From OCS116 sp051531935 (lineage in GTDB: Bacteria > Pseudomonadota > Alphaproteobacteria > Rhizobiales > OSC116): a DNA stretch of 64,000 bases. Below the pieces are notes generated by a model, which had not been told where the DNA came from, did no database searches, and was given only the letters and a program-made list of their open reading frames with translations. Every line of letters begins with the position of its first letter. Position 1 is the stretch's first letter. Made by a program: the position numbers and the translations under genes. This document shows positions 52,664 to 61,835 of this stretch, piece after piece. The DNA lies in assembly GCA_051531935.1 (NCBI GenBank), contig JAOPTR010000001.1, positions 310,001-374,000 on the forward strand. The letters run 5' to 3'.

Positions 52664-53965
52664 ATGGCCGAAGTTGACTCTAGTTCAGAATTAGAAGCCA
52701 GTGCTAACCCCGCTGACATGCTAAGCAAAACCATTTCAAAAGCTGCTGCAAAATCGGCTAGCTTTTCGATTAAGGAATTTCTGACACCATTTAAAGTTGC
52801 CTCTCTTGCATTTGGTTTATTGGTGAGTTTTAACATCATTTGGGCTATGATTTTTGGCAGTGCAATGGGTGGACAGCCAATTGCAACCTTAGACATTGAT
52901 TGGGTGAGACCAGAACCTAACGAGCAATTTATGCCCGATTTTGGCGCCAATAACGCTAACCAAAACCAATTTATTCAAAATGGCTATGATGGTGCAAATG
53001 GTAGTGATTTCAATGCCAATAACCAAAGCCCTATGCCACGCATCACATCATCTGGCAACAGCAAGATTATTCATTTGCCAAATAATATGGCTGAAGCGCA
53101 GCCTAAGAGCTTTTCCAATACAGGCAGCCTGCCCCGCGCACCCATTGAAGATGTTGTGCAATTTAGCAAATTTGGTAAATTACCTAAAATTGGGGTATTG
53201 GGCCAACGTCCATCAGAAGTTTATGCCCGACCTGCACCTAAATTTGACGGCCGCCCTCGCATTGCAATTATGATCACTGGTCTTGGAATTCATCACGAAG
53301 CGACAAAGGCGGTTATTGATAATTTGCCCGGTGAAATTACCTTTGGATTTTCACCTTATGGAGAAGGTTTACAAGACTGGATTAACCGCGCACGTGACAA
53401 GGGCCACGAGATTATTTTGCAAACACCCATGGAGCCATTTGACTATCCTGATAACGACCCAGGTCCCTCGACCTTATTGGCAGATGGTGATGTTGCCGTG
53501 AACATGAACCGCTTTAAGTGGATTCTCTCTCGCATCAGTGGCTATATTGGCATTACAAACTTTATGGGTGCTAAATTCACCTCGAAAGAAAAAGCCGTCA
53601 CTCCCATTTTAAATGAGTTAAAAGCTCGTGGTCTTTATTATATTGAAAATGGCGTTTTGCATCGCTCTAAGGTGAGTGAAATTTCCAAACAAATGGATTT
53701 AGGTTTCTCTAAAGTCGATGTGATTATTGATGACAGGAAAACCATTGAGCATATTGAAAACTCTTTAGAAAAAATTGAAAAAATTGCCACCACCACGGGC
53801 ATGGCTTTTGCCATTGGCAGTAATTTGCCTGCCACAGTTGAGCATATAAGAGTGTGGGCAAATTCATTAGAAGCTAAGGGTTATCAATTGGTGCCTGTGA
53901 GTGTGAAAATTAAAAATGAACTCAAAACCAATATTGCCACAGAGTTTAACACACCCACCCGCTAA
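52664..53965 (+). CDS. Divergent polysaccharide deacetylase (YibQ-like)
   Basis: A 433-residue protein with one membrane helix (about 44-64), an Asn/Gln-rich low-complexity spacer (about 85-180) and a C-terminal divergent polysaccharide deacetylase domain (DUF610/YibQ) from about 200. Domain motifs are IAIMITGLGIHHEATKAVID, ITFGFSPYGEGLQ, GHEIILQTPMEPFDYPDND and GYIGITNFMGAKF. The family's activity is not proven, but its genomic link to envC and ctpA points to the cell envelope. It is followed by rppH. Confidence 0.9.
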   Translation: MAEVDSSSELEASANPADMLSKTISKAAAKSASFSIKEFLTPFKVASLAFGLLVSFNIIWAMIFGSAMGGQPIATLDIDWVRPEPNEQFMPDFGANNANQNQFIQNGYDGANGSDFNANNQSPMPRITSSGNSKIIHLPNNMAEAQPKSFSNTGSLPRAPIEDVVQFSKFGKLPKIGVLGQRPSEVYARPAPKFDGRPRIAIMITGLGIHHEATKAVIDNLPGEITFGFSPYGEGLQDWINRARDKGHEIILQTPMEPFDYPDNDPGPSTLLADGDVAVNMNRFKWILSRISGYIGITNFMGAKFTSKEKAVTPILNELKARGLYYIENGVLHRSKVSEISKQMDLGFSKVDVIIDDRKTIEHIENSLEKIEKIATTTGMAFAIGSNLPATVEHIRVWANSLEAKGYQLVPVSVKIKNELKTNIATEFNTPTR

Positions 53966-54099
53966 TCAATGTTACAAAATTAATCCATTGCAACGCAGTG
54001 GTGTTTCAACTACAAAATTATTACGAGGCAATTGCTGTTAAATGGGGTGAAGCCCAAATCAAGTATCCTCATATCTAATATTAACATAGTGGAGCGTAT

Positions 54100-54588
54100 A
54101 TGGCTGACCTTGAATACCGAGCAAATGTTGGAATTATGGTATTAAATGCTGAGGGGAAAGTTTGGATTGGCAAACGCATACCCAGAGCCAAGCACCACGA
54201 TATGATTAGCAAAGCTTGGCAGATGCCGCAAGGTGGCGTGGATGAAGGTGAAGATTTACAAGTTGCTGCTCTACGTGAATTACACGAAGAAACAGGCATT
54301 ACCAGTGTTACCTTATTAGGCAAAAGTGATGGTTGGATTAAATATGATTTGCCCGAAGAGTTGATTGGCAAAGTGCTTAAAGGCAAATTTAAAGGCCAAA
54401 AACAAATGTGGTATTGCTACCGATTTGATGGCTTAGAAACTGAAATTAACCTGCACCCCACCGAAGAAAAACCCGAATTTGAAGCATGGAAATGGGAAGA
54501 TGTTGATAAATTGGTTGATTTGATTGTTGAATTTAAGCGCGAGGTTTATATTGAAGTGACCAAACAATTTAAGCCACATACTTTATAG
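54100..54588 (+). CDS. rppH: RNA pyrophosphohydrolase (Nudix)
   Basis: A 162-residue Nudix hydrolase that removes pyrophosphate from RNA 5' ends and so starts mRNA decay. The Nudix box runs from GGVDEGEDLQVAAL to RELHEETGI and matches the consensus fully. YRANVGIMVLNAEGKVWIGK and AWQMPQGGVDEGE place it in the RppH/NudH branch. A GGAG ribosome-binding site precedes the ATG. The HAD gene array starts 17 bases downstream, so it may be the first gene of that operon. Confidence 0.94.
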   Translation: MADLEYRANVGIMVLNAEGKVWIGKRIPRAKHHDMISKAWQMPQGGVDEGEDLQVAALRELHEETGITSVTLLGKSDGWIKYDLPEELIGKVLKGKFKGQKQMWYCYRFDGLETEINLHPTEEKPEFEAWKWEDVDKLVDLIVEFKREVYIEVTKQFKPHTL

Positions 54589-54604
54589 AGTTAGGTCTCT
54601 TTTC

Positions 54605-55267
54605 ATGTCTAATATAGAATTAATAATTTTCGATTTTGATGGTGTCATTGTCGACAGTGAACATATTTATAATAAAGCCAATAAGAATGCCTTTATCAAA
54701 GCCGGCATACAAATTTCCGACTATGACATTAGCACACGTTTTATCGGCATGGCTTTTAGTCATATGCTTGAAATGTTTGAGAATGAGTATGGTACTGAGC
54801 GGACCGAGATTTACAAAAGCCATGTGAATAATGAAGCCACGCGCTTGATTGAAGAAGAATTGGAAGCCATCCCACATATCATCGAGTTTTTGGAAAATAC
54901 CCACCTGCCCTATTATGTAGCCTCCAACGCTCATACGGACTGGACAAAGGCCAAAATTGAATTGCTTGATATTGAGCATTTATTTGGTGATATATTACTG
55001 GGTATTGATAGCGTTGCTTTACCCAAACCCGCACCTGATATGTTTAAGCTTGCTGCTGACAAAGCCAACATAGCCTATGAAAAATGTGTGGTGATTGAAG
55101 ACGGTGTATATGGCATTAAAGCAGCCAAGCATTTGGGCATGGTACCATTGGGCTTTACTGGCCAAGCTAACAAAGTGCCGAACCACCACAAAAATTTAAC
55201 CGATTCTGGTGCTTTGCTTATCTTTGATGACATGCGTGAATTGCCAAAAATTATTGCAGGATTATAA
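54605..55267 (+). CDS. HAD-IA phosphatase, array member 1
   Basis: A 220-residue HAD hydrolase of the beta-phosphoglucomutase/CbbY-like branch with a helical C1 cap (about 18-85). All four HAD motifs are present: IIFDFDGVIVDSE (nucleophile Asp10, acid-base Asp12), YYVASNAHTD, LPKPAPDMF and VIEDGVYGIKAA. It should act on a small phosphorylated metabolite; the substrate cannot be assigned. It starts 17 bases after rppH and is the first of four related genes on this strand. It shares the ending FDDMRELPKIIAGL with member 2. Confidence 0.9.
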   Translation: MSNIELIIFDFDGVIVDSEHIYNKANKNAFIKAGIQISDYDISTRFIGMAFSHMLEMFENEYGTERTEIYKSHVNNEATRLIEEELEAIPHIIEFLENTHLPYYVASNAHTDWTKAKIELLDIEHLFGDILLGIDSVALPKPAPDMFKLAADKANIAYEKCVVIEDGVYGIKAAKHLGMVPLGFTGQANKVPNHHKNLTDSGALLIFDDMRELPKIIAGL

Positions 55268-55271
55268 CAAC

Positions 55272-55436
55272 ATGAAGTTTACCAAAAAATCTGTTTTGCT
55301 GCTTTTGACCGCCATCGCATTATTTGTATTCACGTTTTGGGGTTACCCAATGTTAGCAAATTATTTACAGGCCGACATATGTTTGGATGAAGGTGGTAAA
55401 TGGAACATAGAGAAGATGGTTTGTGAAAATGAATGA
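55272..55436 (+). CDS. Small membrane protein within HAD array
   Basis: A 54-residue protein with one hydrophobic helix (SVLLLLTAIALFVFTFWGYP) and a short C-terminal domain with two cysteines, ICLDEGGKWNIEKMVC. This CLDxGGxW...C ending recalls small envelope proteins of unknown function in other Proteobacteria; the two cysteines may form a disulfide outside the membrane. It starts four bases after HAD member 1 and its stop overlaps the start of member 2 (ATGAATGA), so it is embedded in the operon. No function can be assigned. Confidence 0.75.
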   Translation: MKFTKKSVLLLLTAIALFVFTFWGYPMLANYLQADICLDEGGKWNIEKMVCENE

Positions 55437-56091
55437 TATTGAATTGATTATTTTTGATTTTGACGGGGTGATTGTAGACAGCGAATATCTCTACAAAAAA
55501 GCCAATATAGTGGCTCTAAAACAAGCCGATATTCAAATTGCTGACCATGAATTGGACAAAAGGTTTTGGGGTATGGATTACCCATCTATATTGGAAAATT
55601 TACGCCAAGAATTTGGTACAGCACGTACAGATAGGTTCCATGAGATAATTCAGCCAACGGCTCATAAATTATTTGAGGAAGAGCTTGAAGCACTACCGCA
55701 CGTAATTGACTATGTTAAACAAACCCAATATGACTATTGCATTGCCTCTAACAGCCGCCAAGAAATTATTAAAACCAAATTAGAAATCTTGGATATTTAT
55801 GGACTGTTCAGTGAACGGTATTTTGGCGCTGATATTGTGGCAAAACCAAAACCAGCGACCGACCTATTTGAGCATGCTGCTGATAAATTGGGCGCGAAAT
55901 ACGAAAATTGCTTGGTGATTGAAGATGGTGTGCATGGCATTACCGCTGCAGGCAGACTTGGCATGACGTCAATTGGATATACTGGCGCAAGCCACAATAT
56001 TGAAAACCATGATGAGCTGTTAACTGACGCTGGTGCCGTACATATATTTGATGATATGCGCGACCTGCCCCAGATTATTGCGGGTTTATAA
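55429..56091 (+). CDS. HAD-IA phosphatase, array member 2
   Basis: A 220-residue HAD hydrolase, the closest relative of member 1 by eye. Motifs are IIFDFDGVIVDSEYL, YCIASNSRQE, AKPKPATDLF and VIEDGVHGITAA, and it ends FDDMRDLPQIIAGL. I use the ATG at 55429, which overlaps the end of the small membrane protein gene by eight bases; a GTG two codons upstream is also in frame. The catalytic residues are complete. The substrate is unknown. Confidence 0.9.
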   Translation: MNDIELIIFDFDGVIVDSEYLYKKANIVALKQADIQIADHELDKRFWGMDYPSILENLRQEFGTARTDRFHEIIQPTAHKLFEEELEALPHVIDYVKQTQYDYCIASNSRQEIIKTKLEILDIYGLFSERYFGADIVAKPKPATDLFEHAADKLGAKYENCLVIEDGVHGITAAGRLGMTSIGYTGASHNIENHDELLTDAGAVHIFDDMRDLPQIIAGL

Positions 56092-56769
56092 ATGCTACCA
56101 ATTAAACTTATTATTTTTGATTTTGACGGTGTTGTGGTTGATAGTGAACATCTATCATCTGCAGTGCATGCTGAAACATTACAACAAATTGGCGTGCCGT
56201 TAACCGCCCGAGACATTGACCTAAATTACACTGGGTTGGATTTTGCTTCGATGATGACCAAGCTTATGCATGATTATAGCATAGACAAAGCAAACCTTTT
56301 TGCCAATTTGATTGAAGAAAATTATGCCATAAAAATGCGTGCGGAACTAAAACTTATGCCGCATATTGGTGAATTTTTAGGCGCCACTGATTTACAGATA
56401 TGCATTGCATCGAACAGTAAAATGAGCCGATTGATGATTAATCAGAAGGCCACAGGAATTGATGCGGTGTTTGATGATTTGACATTTAGTGCTGACATGG
56501 TGAGGCGACCAAAACCCGCGCCTGACTTGTTTTTATATGCAGCTCAACAAATGAAAATTCCAACCACAAATTGTTTGGTGATTGAAGATGGTGCACATGG
56601 CATTAAAGCCGCGAATGCTGCTTCAATACGCTCAATTGGGTTTAATGGCGGCTCTCATTGTACTGCTGGCCATGGCCAACGCTTGATGGATGCAGGAGCA
56701 TTGCATTGTTTTGATGATATGAGTGAATTGGCGCAAATAATAAAGGACATAGACAATGGCAAATATTGA
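56092..56769 (+). CDS. HAD-IA phosphatase, array member 3
   Basis: A 225-residue HAD hydrolase whose ATG follows the stop of member 2 with no gap. Motifs are IIFDFDGVVVDSEHL, ICIASNSKMSR, RRPKPAPDLF and VIEDGAHGIKAA. The cap differs strongly from members 1 and 2, which suggests a different substrate. Its end overlaps member 4 by 14 bases. The catalytic residues are complete. Confidence 0.9.
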   Translation: MLPIKLIIFDFDGVVVDSEHLSSAVHAETLQQIGVPLTARDIDLNYTGLDFASMMTKLMHDYSIDKANLFANLIEENYAIKMRAELKLMPHIGEFLGATDLQICIASNSKMSRLMINQKATGIDAVFDDLTFSADMVRRPKPAPDLFLYAAQQMKIPTTNCLVIEDGAHGIKAANAASIRSIGFNGGSHCTAGHGQRLMDAGALHCFDDMSELAQIIKDIDNGKY

Positions 56770-57427
56770 ACTGATTATTTGGGATTTTGATGGCGTGCTT
56801 GTTGATAGTGAGTATATCGCGGGACAAGTGCGGACTGAAATGCTGCTTGAACATGGTGTGGATACTGACCTAGACACAGTGTTGAAACGCTTTGTGGGTG
56901 TTCATGGCGATGTGATGAGGCAGCATTTGATCAATGACATTGGTGCGCACCGTATTGAGGCATTCACCGCTGATTTGAGACTGAGAAGCCGTGTTGCCTT
57001 TGAAGCGCGGTTAAAACTATTGCCACATGCTGAGCAAGTGGTTGCGGCTTTGCAACAGCCATTGTGCATTGGATCTAACAGTTCACTTGCCAGTTTACTA
57101 TACAAGTTGGAGATGACAGGCTTGGACAAATATTTCCCTGAGGAAAAGCTTTATGTTGGCGCTATGTTTGATAACCCAAAGCCTGCACCGGATATATATC
57201 TACACGCTGCCAAAGTACATGGTGTGGAACCAAAAAACTGTTTGGTGATTGAAGATAGTGTGCCAGGTACACAGGCCGCCATAGCCGCTGGAATGCCTGT
57301 TATTGGTTATTATGGTGCAAGCCATTGTTATGATGGATATGAGAATAAACTTACCGAAGCAGGATCGCTTTTGACATTTAATGATATGCGCGAGTTACAC
57401 ACCATTATTGAAAAATTGGCTGATTAA
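56756..57427 (+). CDS. HAD-IA phosphatase, array member 4
   Basis: A 223-residue HAD hydrolase. Motifs are IIWDFDGVLVDSEYIAG, LCIGSNSSLAS, DNPKPAPDIY and VIEDSVPGTQAA. The last two read like the 6-phosphogluconate/sugar phosphatase (YieH-like) group. A bidirectional terminator follows, which closes the array and separates it from the convergent atp operon. Confidence 0.9.
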   Translation: MANIELIIWDFDGVLVDSEYIAGQVRTEMLLEHGVDTDLDTVLKRFVGVHGDVMRQHLINDIGAHRIEAFTADLRLRSRVAFEARLKLLPHAEQVVAALQQPLCIGSNSSLASLLYKLEMTGLDKYFPEEKLYVGAMFDNPKPAPDIYLHAAKVHGVEPKNCLVIEDSVPGTQAAIAAGMPVIGYYGASHCYDGYENKLTEAGSLLTFNDMRELHTIIEKLAD

Positions 57428-57444
57428 CGTTGCACAGAAACAAA

Positions 57445-57471
57445 AAAAGCCCACATAAAATGTGGGCTTTT
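57445..57471. terminator. Bidirectional terminator between HAD array and atp operon
   Basis: A perfect 12-base stem AAAAGCCCACAT/ATGTGGGCTTTT with loop AAA and A/T runs on both sides. It can end both convergent units. Confidence 0.92.
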
Positions 57472-57510
57472 GAATGTTATTAAATTTGGTAGAAACTTGT
57501 TTCACCGAAA

Positions 57511-57906
57511 TTATAAAGTTGCTTTGATCTCATTCAGTTGATTCAATGAATACGCCAATGCTGATTTTGCATTATCGTCATTTGAACTAGATAAAGCCGT
57601 TTCAATATTTTTGATTTCAGAATCCACAAGATCGGCAGTTAGATCGGCCACTTTAACAGATTGCTCTGCTAGCACTGACAAACCTTTTTCACCAACTTCA
57701 GCAAAGCCACCTTTAACGAAATAGCTTTCTTTATCTGAACCGTTAGAAACTTCTAAAAAGCCAACACGTAGAGTTGTCATCATGGGTGCATGATTGATAA
57801 ACACACCAAAATCGCCTTCACTACCTGGCACAACCACACTATCAACTTCTTCAGACAGAAGAAGTTTAGCAGGTGAAACCAATTCAAATTTTAGTTTTTC
57901 AGCCAT
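57511..57906 (-). CDS. atpC: ATP synthase F1 epsilon subunit
   Basis: A 131-residue epsilon subunit with the N-terminal beta sandwich (FELVSPAKLLLSEEVDSVVV, PGSEGDFGVFINHAPMMTTL) and a C-terminal helical part that is short in this protein. It is part of the central stalk and can inhibit ATP hydrolysis. It is the last gene of atpHAGDC. Confidence 0.95.
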   Translation of the reverse strand: MAEKLKFELVSPAKLLLSEEVDSVVVPGSEGDFGVFINHAPMMTTLRVGFLEVSNGSDKESYFVKGGFAEVGEKGLSVLAEQSVKVADLTADLVDSEIKNIETALSSSNDDNAKSALAYSLNQLNEIKATL

Positions 57907-57960
57907 GATGGCCTCCTTTATGAAAGGTTAGTGGGCTGTTGCCAACCCACTAAATTCAAA

Positions 57961-59388
57961 CTAAGCAGCGTCAGCAGCCATTTTAGCAGCTTTTTCGATT
58001 GCATCTTCAATGGTACCAACCATGTAGAAAGCAGCTTCTGGTAGATGATCATAATCGCCATCAACCAAGCCTTTAAAGCCTTTTACAGTGTCTTCAACTT
58101 GTACGAATACGCCTTTAGCACCTGTAAACACTTCAGCCACATGGAAAGGTTGGCTTAAGAAACGTTCAATCTTACGTGCACGTGTCACTGTAAGTTTGTC
58201 TTCTTCTGAAAGCTCATCCATACCCAAAATAGCAATAATATCTTGCAAAGATTTATACTTTTGAAGAGTTTCTTGCACATCACGAGCTGTATCATAATGT
58301 TCTTGTCCAACAACGCGAGGGTCAAGAATACGAGATGTTGAATCCAATGGATCCACAGCAGGGTAAATACCTTTTTCAGCGATTGAACGGTTAAGAACTG
58401 TTGTCGCATCCAAATGGGCAAATGATGACGCAGGAGCTGGATCGGTAAGATCGTCAGCAGGTACGTAAACAGCTTGCACTGAGGTAATTGAACCTTTTTG
58501 AGTTGTCGTAATACGCTCTTGCATGGCACCCATTTCGGTTGCCAAAGTTGGTTGGTAACCCACAGCAGATGGGATACGACCTAGAAGCGCAGACATTTCT
58601 GAACCAGCTTGTGTAAAGCGGAAAATATTGTCAACAAAGAACAATACATCTTGGCCTTCATCACGGAAATGTTCAGCAACAGTTAGACCAGACAAAGCCA
58701 CACGAGCACGCGCTCCTGGAGGCTCGTTCATTTGGCCGTAAATTAGTGCACATTTAGAACCTTCAGCGCCATCTTCTTTGTTCACGCCTGATTCAATCAT
58801 TTCCCAGTATAGATCGTTACCCTCACGAGTACGTTCTCCAACACCAGCAAACACTGAATAACCACCATGACCAAGCGCAATATTATTAATAAGCTCTTGA
58901 ATAGTAACAGTTTTACCAACACCAGCACCACCAAACAGGCCAACTTTACCACCTTTAGCGTAAGGAGCAAGTAGATCAACCACTTTAATGCCAGTTACCA
59001 AAATTTCAGCTTCTGTTGATTGCTCAACAAATGCAGGAGCATCTTGGTGAATTTCGCGTGTTAATTCAGTTTTAATTGGGCCTTTTTCATCAATCGGCTC
59101 ACCAATCACGTTCATAATGCGACCTAGTGTTGCATCACCAACGGGTACAGAAATCGCTGCGCCTGTATTTGTAACTGCTTGACCACGAATGAGACCTTCT
59201 GTAGCGTCCATCGCAATGGTACGTACAGTGTTTTCGCCCAAATGTTGTGCCACTTCTAAAACAAGGCGTGTGCCATTGTTGTCAGTTTCTAGCGCACTCA
59301 GAATATTTGGCAGATCACCTTCAAATTGTACGTCAACAACGGCGCCAATAATTTGGGTTACAATGCCTTTTGCATCTTTGTTGGCCAT
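57961..59388 (-). CDS. atpD: ATP synthase F1 beta subunit
   Basis: A 475-residue catalytic subunit. The P-loop is GLFGGAGVGKTVTIQE, followed by GVGERTREGNDLY, the catalytic region FFVDNIFRFTQAGSEMSALL and the DELSEEDKLTV motif that touches gamma. It makes ATP from ADP and phosphate at the alpha-beta interface. It is highly conserved and of normal length. Confidence 0.98.
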   Translation of the reverse strand: MANKDAKGIVTQIIGAVVDVQFEGDLPNILSALETDNNGTRLVLEVAQHLGENTVRTIAMDATEGLIRGQAVTNTGAAISVPVGDATLGRIMNVIGEPIDEKGPIKTELTREIHQDAPAFVEQSTEAEILVTGIKVVDLLAPYAKGGKVGLFGGAGVGKTVTIQELINNIALGHGGYSVFAGVGERTREGNDLYWEMIESGVNKEDGAEGSKCALIYGQMNEPPGARARVALSGLTVAEHFRDEGQDVLFFVDNIFRFTQAGSEMSALLGRIPSAVGYQPTLATEMGAMQERITTTQKGSITSVQAVYVPADDLTDPAPASSFAHLDATTVLNRSIAEKGIYPAVDPLDSTSRILDPRVVGQEHYDTARDVQETLQKYKSLQDIIAILGMDELSEEDKLTVTRARKIERFLSQPFHVAEVFTGAKGVFVQVEDTVKGFKGLVDGDYDHLPEAAFYMVGTIEDAIEKAAKMAADAA

Positions 59389-59409
59389 AATTTTGTCTCC
59401 AACCTTAAG

Positions 59410-60285
59410 TTATAGCGCTTCAGCGCCTGAAATAATTTCAATAAGCTCTTTAGTAATTTGTGCTTGACGTTGACGGTTATAAGTTAGTGTTAACTTGTCA
59501 ATCATCTCACCCGCATTACGTGTCGCATTATCCATAGCTGTCATTTTAGCGCCCATTTCGCCCGCACCATTTTCAAGTAAAGCTCTAAAGACCTGTACTT
59601 TTAAATTGGTTGGAAGAAGGCTTTCCAAAATAGCTTCTTGTGAAGGCTCATATTCGTATGATGCAGTGTTGCCACCATCATCATCAGAAGATGTATCTTC
59701 AAATTCAGCAGGAATAAGACTTAAACGTGTTGGCGTTTGAGTCAGCACATTTTCAAATTTTGAATAGAAGAGCGAGCAAACATCAAATTCACCAGCAGCA
59801 AACATATCTAAAACACGGTTGCCAGCTTGGTCAGCAATGTCATAGTTAAGTTTATCTACCAAAATTTTATCGAGAAAATTAGCTTCAAATTCGCGTTTCA
59901 ACACTTCAAAACCTTTTTTACCAATGTAAAGAATTTTAAAGTCTTTACCTTGAGCCAAAAGTTCTTGAGCATGTTTACGTGCTAATTTTGCAATATTACC
60001 ATTAAAGCCGCCGCAAAGGCCGCGTTCAGCAGTACATACTACAAGCAAATGTTTTTGATCTTTGCCATTACCCGACAGAAGTTGTGGCGCACCTGCATCA
60101 TCTTTATATGCCGCCGCAAGGCTGCCTAAAACGGCACCCATACGTTCAGCATAAGGACGTGCAGCTTCAGCAGCTTCTTGCGCTTTACGCAATTTAGCTG
60201 AAGCCACCATTTGCATAGCGCTTGTAATCTTTTGCGTGGATGTAACACCCGCAATTCGATTTTTTAAATCTTTAAGACTGGCCAT
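59410..60285 (-). CDS. atpG: ATP synthase F1 gamma subunit
   Basis: A 291-residue rotor subunit with the N-terminal helix MASLKDLKNRIAGVTSTQKI, the central CTAERGLCGGFNGNIAK block and the C-terminal helix MTAMDNATRNAGEMIDKLTL. These two helices form the coiled-coil shaft. A short acidic insertion, FEDTSSDDDGG, lies at about residue 197. Confidence 0.97.
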   Translation of the reverse strand: MASLKDLKNRIAGVTSTQKITSAMQMVASAKLRKAQEAAEAARPYAERMGAVLGSLAAAYKDDAGAPQLLSGNGKDQKHLLVVCTAERGLCGGFNGNIAKLARKHAQELLAQGKDFKILYIGKKGFEVLKREFEANFLDKILVDKLNYDIADQAGNRVLDMFAAGEFDVCSLFYSKFENVLTQTPTRLSLIPAEFEDTSSDDDGGNTASYEYEPSQEAILESLLPTNLKVQVFRALLENGAGEMGAKMTAMDNATRNAGEMIDKLTLTYNRQRQAQITKELIEIISGAEAL

Positions 60286-60305
60286 GCCCGCCCTTTCAAT
60301 TTAAG

Positions 60306-61835
60306 TTACGCGAATGAAGCCGCAAAGGCCTCAACAGCAGATTTAACGTCAGCAGTAAGATCTTTAGACAACGCTTGCTCTTTAGCAATCGCATCTAGAA
60401 CACCTTGATGTTTGTCGCGGAAGAAACGCAATAGCTCTTCTTCAAAACGACCAACGTCTTTAACGTCCAATTGATCTAAGTAGCCGTTCACACCTGAATA
60501 GATTGAAACAACTTGTTCTGGCACCGACAAAGGTGAGAATTGTGGTTGTTTTAGCAATTCAGTTAAACGTTCACCACGACGAAGTAGTTGCTGTGTAGCT
60601 GCATCAAGATCTGAACCAAACTGCGCAAACGCAGCCATGTCACGATATTGAGCCAACTCGCCTTTAATAGGGCCAGCCACTTGTTTCATCGCTTTTACTT
60701 GTGCAGCACTACCCACACGAGATACAGACAAACCAACGTTTAGAGCGGGGCGAATGCCTTGGAAGAACAATTCTGTTTCCAAGAAAATTTGACCGTCTGT
60801 GATTGAAATCACGTTAGTTGGGATGTAAGCAGCAACGTCATTGGCTTGAGTTTCAATGATTGGCAAAGCCGTCATTGAACCTAGACCATGATCTTCGTTC
60901 AACTTAGCTGAACGTTCGAGCAAACGGGAATGAAGATAGAACACGTCACCAGGATAAGCTTCACGACCAGGTGGACGACGAAGTAGTAGTGACATTTGGC
61001 GATAAGCCACAGCATGTTTAGACAGATCATCAAATGTGATCAAAGCATGCATGCCGTTGTCGCGGAAATATTCACCCATCGCAGAACCAGTATATGGTGC
61101 TAGATATTGCAAAGGAGCCGAGTCAGACGCGGTCGCTGCAACAACGATTGAATATTCCATAGCGCCATGTTCTTCAAGAACTTTAACAAATTGGGCAACG
61201 GTTGAACGTTTTTGACCAATAACAACGTAGATGCAATACATTTTTTTGTATTCATCATCGCCAGCATGATCGGCTTTTTGGTTCAAAATAGCATCGAGTG
61301 CGATGGCTGTTTTGCCTGTTTGACGGTCACCAATGATCAGTTCACGTTGGCCACGGCCAATCGGGATGAGCGCATCAATGGCTTTAAGGCCAGTTTGCAT
61401 AGGCTCATGCACTGATTTACGTGGCAAAATACCAGGGGCTTTAACATCCACCCGGCTCATTTTCACGTCTTCAATTGGGCCTTTGCCATCAATTGGGTTA
61501 CCAAGAGCATCAACAACACGGCCAAGAAGACCTCTGCCTGTTGGTACTTCCACAATCGCACCAGTACGTTTTACTGTGTCACCCTCTTTAATGTCACGGT
61601 CGCTACCAAAGATAACAATACCAACATTATCAGATTCAAGGTTTAGCGCCATGCCACGAATACCACCAGGGAATTCGACCATTTCGCCAGCCTGAACGTT
61701 GTCTAGGCCATAAACACGGGCGATACCATCACCAACGCTAAGGACTTGTCCAACTTCAGAAACTTCAGCTTCTGCGCCAAAATTTTGAATCTGTTCTTTG
61801 AGGATTGCGGAGATTTCCGCGGCTTTGATTTCCAT
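60306..61835 (-). CDS. atpA: ATP synthase F1 alpha subunit
   Basis: A 509-residue non-catalytic nucleotide-binding subunit. The P-loop is IIGDRQTGKTAIALD and the region SLLLRRPPGREAYPGDVFYL is diagnostic. The N-terminal crown is intact and starts MEIKAAEISAILKEQIQNF. Its ATG overlaps the atpH stop by one base (TAATG). Confidence 0.98.
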   Translation of the reverse strand: MEIKAAEISAILKEQIQNFGAEAEVSEVGQVLSVGDGIARVYGLDNVQAGEMVEFPGGIRGMALNLESDNVGIVIFGSDRDIKEGDTVKRTGAIVEVPTGRGLLGRVVDALGNPIDGKGPIEDVKMSRVDVKAPGILPRKSVHEPMQTGLKAIDALIPIGRGQRELIIGDRQTGKTAIALDAILNQKADHAGDDEYKKMYCIYVVIGQKRSTVAQFVKVLEEHGAMEYSIVVAATASDSAPLQYLAPYTGSAMGEYFRDNGMHALITFDDLSKHAVAYRQMSLLLRRPPGREAYPGDVFYLHSRLLERSAKLNEDHGLGSMTALPIIETQANDVAAYIPTNVISITDGQIFLETELFFQGIRPALNVGLSVSRVGSAAQVKAMKQVAGPIKGELAQYRDMAAFAQFGSDLDAATQQLLRRGERLTELLKQPQFSPLSVPEQVVSIYSGVNGYLDQLDVKDVGRFEEELLRFFRDKHQGVLDAIAKEQALSKDLTADVKSAVEAFAASFA

